Assembly: GCF_004795035.1 (NCBI RefSeq)
Contig: NZ_SSBK01000004.1
Span: 273,957-337,956, forward strand
Origin: Streptomyces sp. A0958
GTDB taxonomy: Bacteria; Actinomycetota; Actinomycetes; Streptomycetales; Streptomycetaceae
Direction: 5' to 3'
Length of the DNA stretch: 64,000 nt
Both the position numbers and the translations under genes were made by a program. A model generated the notes under the pieces. It was not told the DNA's origin and did not search any database. It worked only from the letters and a program-made list of their open reading frames with translations. Below are positions 63,412 through 64,000 of the stretch, in pieces. The stretch's first letter is position 1, and each line of letters opens with the position of its first letter.

Positions 63412-63802
63412 GGTAAGGCTGCTCTCCGGTCAGGCCTACGGCGAGATCCTCTCCTACGGAGTCGACCAAGGTGCGCGACGGTTCGGTCCAGCTCTTGAAC
63501 CGTCCACCAATCGCAGTGTCGACCGCTTGCTTCGCAGTCTCCAGCCCCATACCCGTGGAGGAGAGGAACCACGTGAGAACCGTATGGCAGAGGCCATACC
63601 AGCCGCATTCGGCACCCGTGCGGTCCACTACTACCGTCACCAGTCGGGTAGCCGCCCGATCCAGGTGCCAACTGCGATCATCGGCATCCGCCCCGGCGGG
63701 CGGCGCCATCTGCGCGAACCGTTCGGCCAGCTCCTCCAGCCAGTCGCGCCACTCCAGCAGTGACGCGACCACCTTGGCGGCCGTCGCTGCGGGCTCGCCC
63801 AC
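63401..63802 (-). pseudogene. 5'-truncated hypothetical gene cut by an insertion element
   Basis: From the GTG at 63802 the frame encodes 133 aa (VASLLEWRDWLEELAERFAQMAPP, RLVTVVVDRTGAECGWYGLCHTVLTWFLSSTGM). Coding-like sequence continues upstream in the same frame to about 63897 (DRWHWAVGEGGGGGVVTSWCCTSHS) without any start codon, and then meets the putative IS21-type end at 63902. The original 5' end is therefore outside this copy or lost. The protein family is unknown to me. It is the first gene of the Fic-like locus. Confidence 0.65.
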
Positions 63803-63901
63803 GGAATGGGAGGTGCAGCACCAGCTGGTGACGACGCCACCACCACCGCCCTCGCCGACCGCCCAATGCCATCTGTCGGCGACGGGTGAATCGTGACCCT
63901 C

Positions 63902-64000
63902 TGACGGCGGATCAAAACTGACCCACCTCGTGGTCTACCGACCATCCTGATCTTGATCGAAGGTCAGGAGAAGAGGGTGATTTCCGTGGAGGACTGGGCA
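63902..64000 (+). mobile_element. istA: left end of an IS21-family element with start of istA (partial)
   Basis: TGACGGCGGATCAAAACTGACCCAC at 63902 resembles IS21-type termini of actinobacteria. A GTG at 63977, with AGGAG 6 nt upstream, begins VISVEDWA, the usual N-terminus of the IS21 transposase IstA, and runs off the window. The element interrupts the first gene of the Fic-like locus. The right end, the istB gene and the target duplication lie outside, so the call rests on a short match. Confidence 0.6.

Overview
The window is very GC-rich DNA with strongly GC-biased third codon positions. It looks like accessory (chromosome-arm) DNA of a Streptomyces or close relative: it carries a large NRPS with an MbtH partner, many TetR-type regulators, a SapA-like spore protein, an LAxTG sortase substrate, a gamma-butyrolactone-receptor-like regulator and several decaying genes.

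Layout. 0.25-3.6 kb: an SDR, a TetR repressor divergent from a saccharopine-dehydrogenase-like gene over a strong palindrome, and an RNA 2',3'-cyclic phosphodiesterase. 4.1-26.8 kb: a compact three-gene NRPS locus (mbtH, a 4822-aa synthetase and a 2527-aa synthetase). Its order is C-A-T, C-A-T, C-A-T, C-A-T-E / C-A-T, C-A-T-Reductase. The adenylation codes alternate (aliphatic, Gln-like, aliphatic, Gln-like, aliphatic, Phe). There is no thioesterase, so the prediction is an N-acylated hexapeptide released as a phenylalaninal aldehyde or alcohol, i.e. a protease-inhibitor-like peptide aldehyde. A SapA-like gene follows, with 21-bp repeats and a terminator. 27.5-40.7 kb: assorted small genes (DUF1838, LAxTG surface protein, Tat-exported hydrolase, acetyltransferases, SDR, cupin, two Zn-alcohol dehydrogenases, a TetR/FAD-monooxygenase pair with an operator) mixed with pseudogenes (lipase, MFS, aldo/keto reductase, MmyB-type regulator, shortened TetR).

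40.8-45.1 kb: a tightly coupled four-gene minus-strand operon, MfnB-like furan synthase, aldehyde dehydrogenase, alcohol dehydrogenase and class-I methyltransferase. It is a plausible small furan biosynthetic unit and the least expected metabolic content of the window. 45.3-50.1 kb: a GH30 glycosidase with a ricin-type lectin domain, its divergent TetR, and secreted or unknown proteins. 50.4-54.2 kb: a gamma-butyrolactone-receptor-like TetR divergent from a HAD phosphatase, next to dihydroxyacetone kinase subunits DhaL and DhaK. Triose phosphate metabolism, a phosphatase and a small-molecule receptor lie within 13 kb of the furan operon, so they may be connected; that link is inference.

54.7-61.8 kb: aldo/keto reductase, TPR protein, an ArsR/Mg-type P-ATPase pair, a short TatA, a broken GH43 glycosidase and an acetyltransferase. 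61.8-64.0 kb is decayed: a truncated NUDIX gene, an IS3-type transposase remnant, and a three-gene Fic/Doc-like locus whose first gene is cut by what looks like the left end of an IS21-family element running off the window. I saw no tRNA, rRNA, CRISPR array or replication origin.
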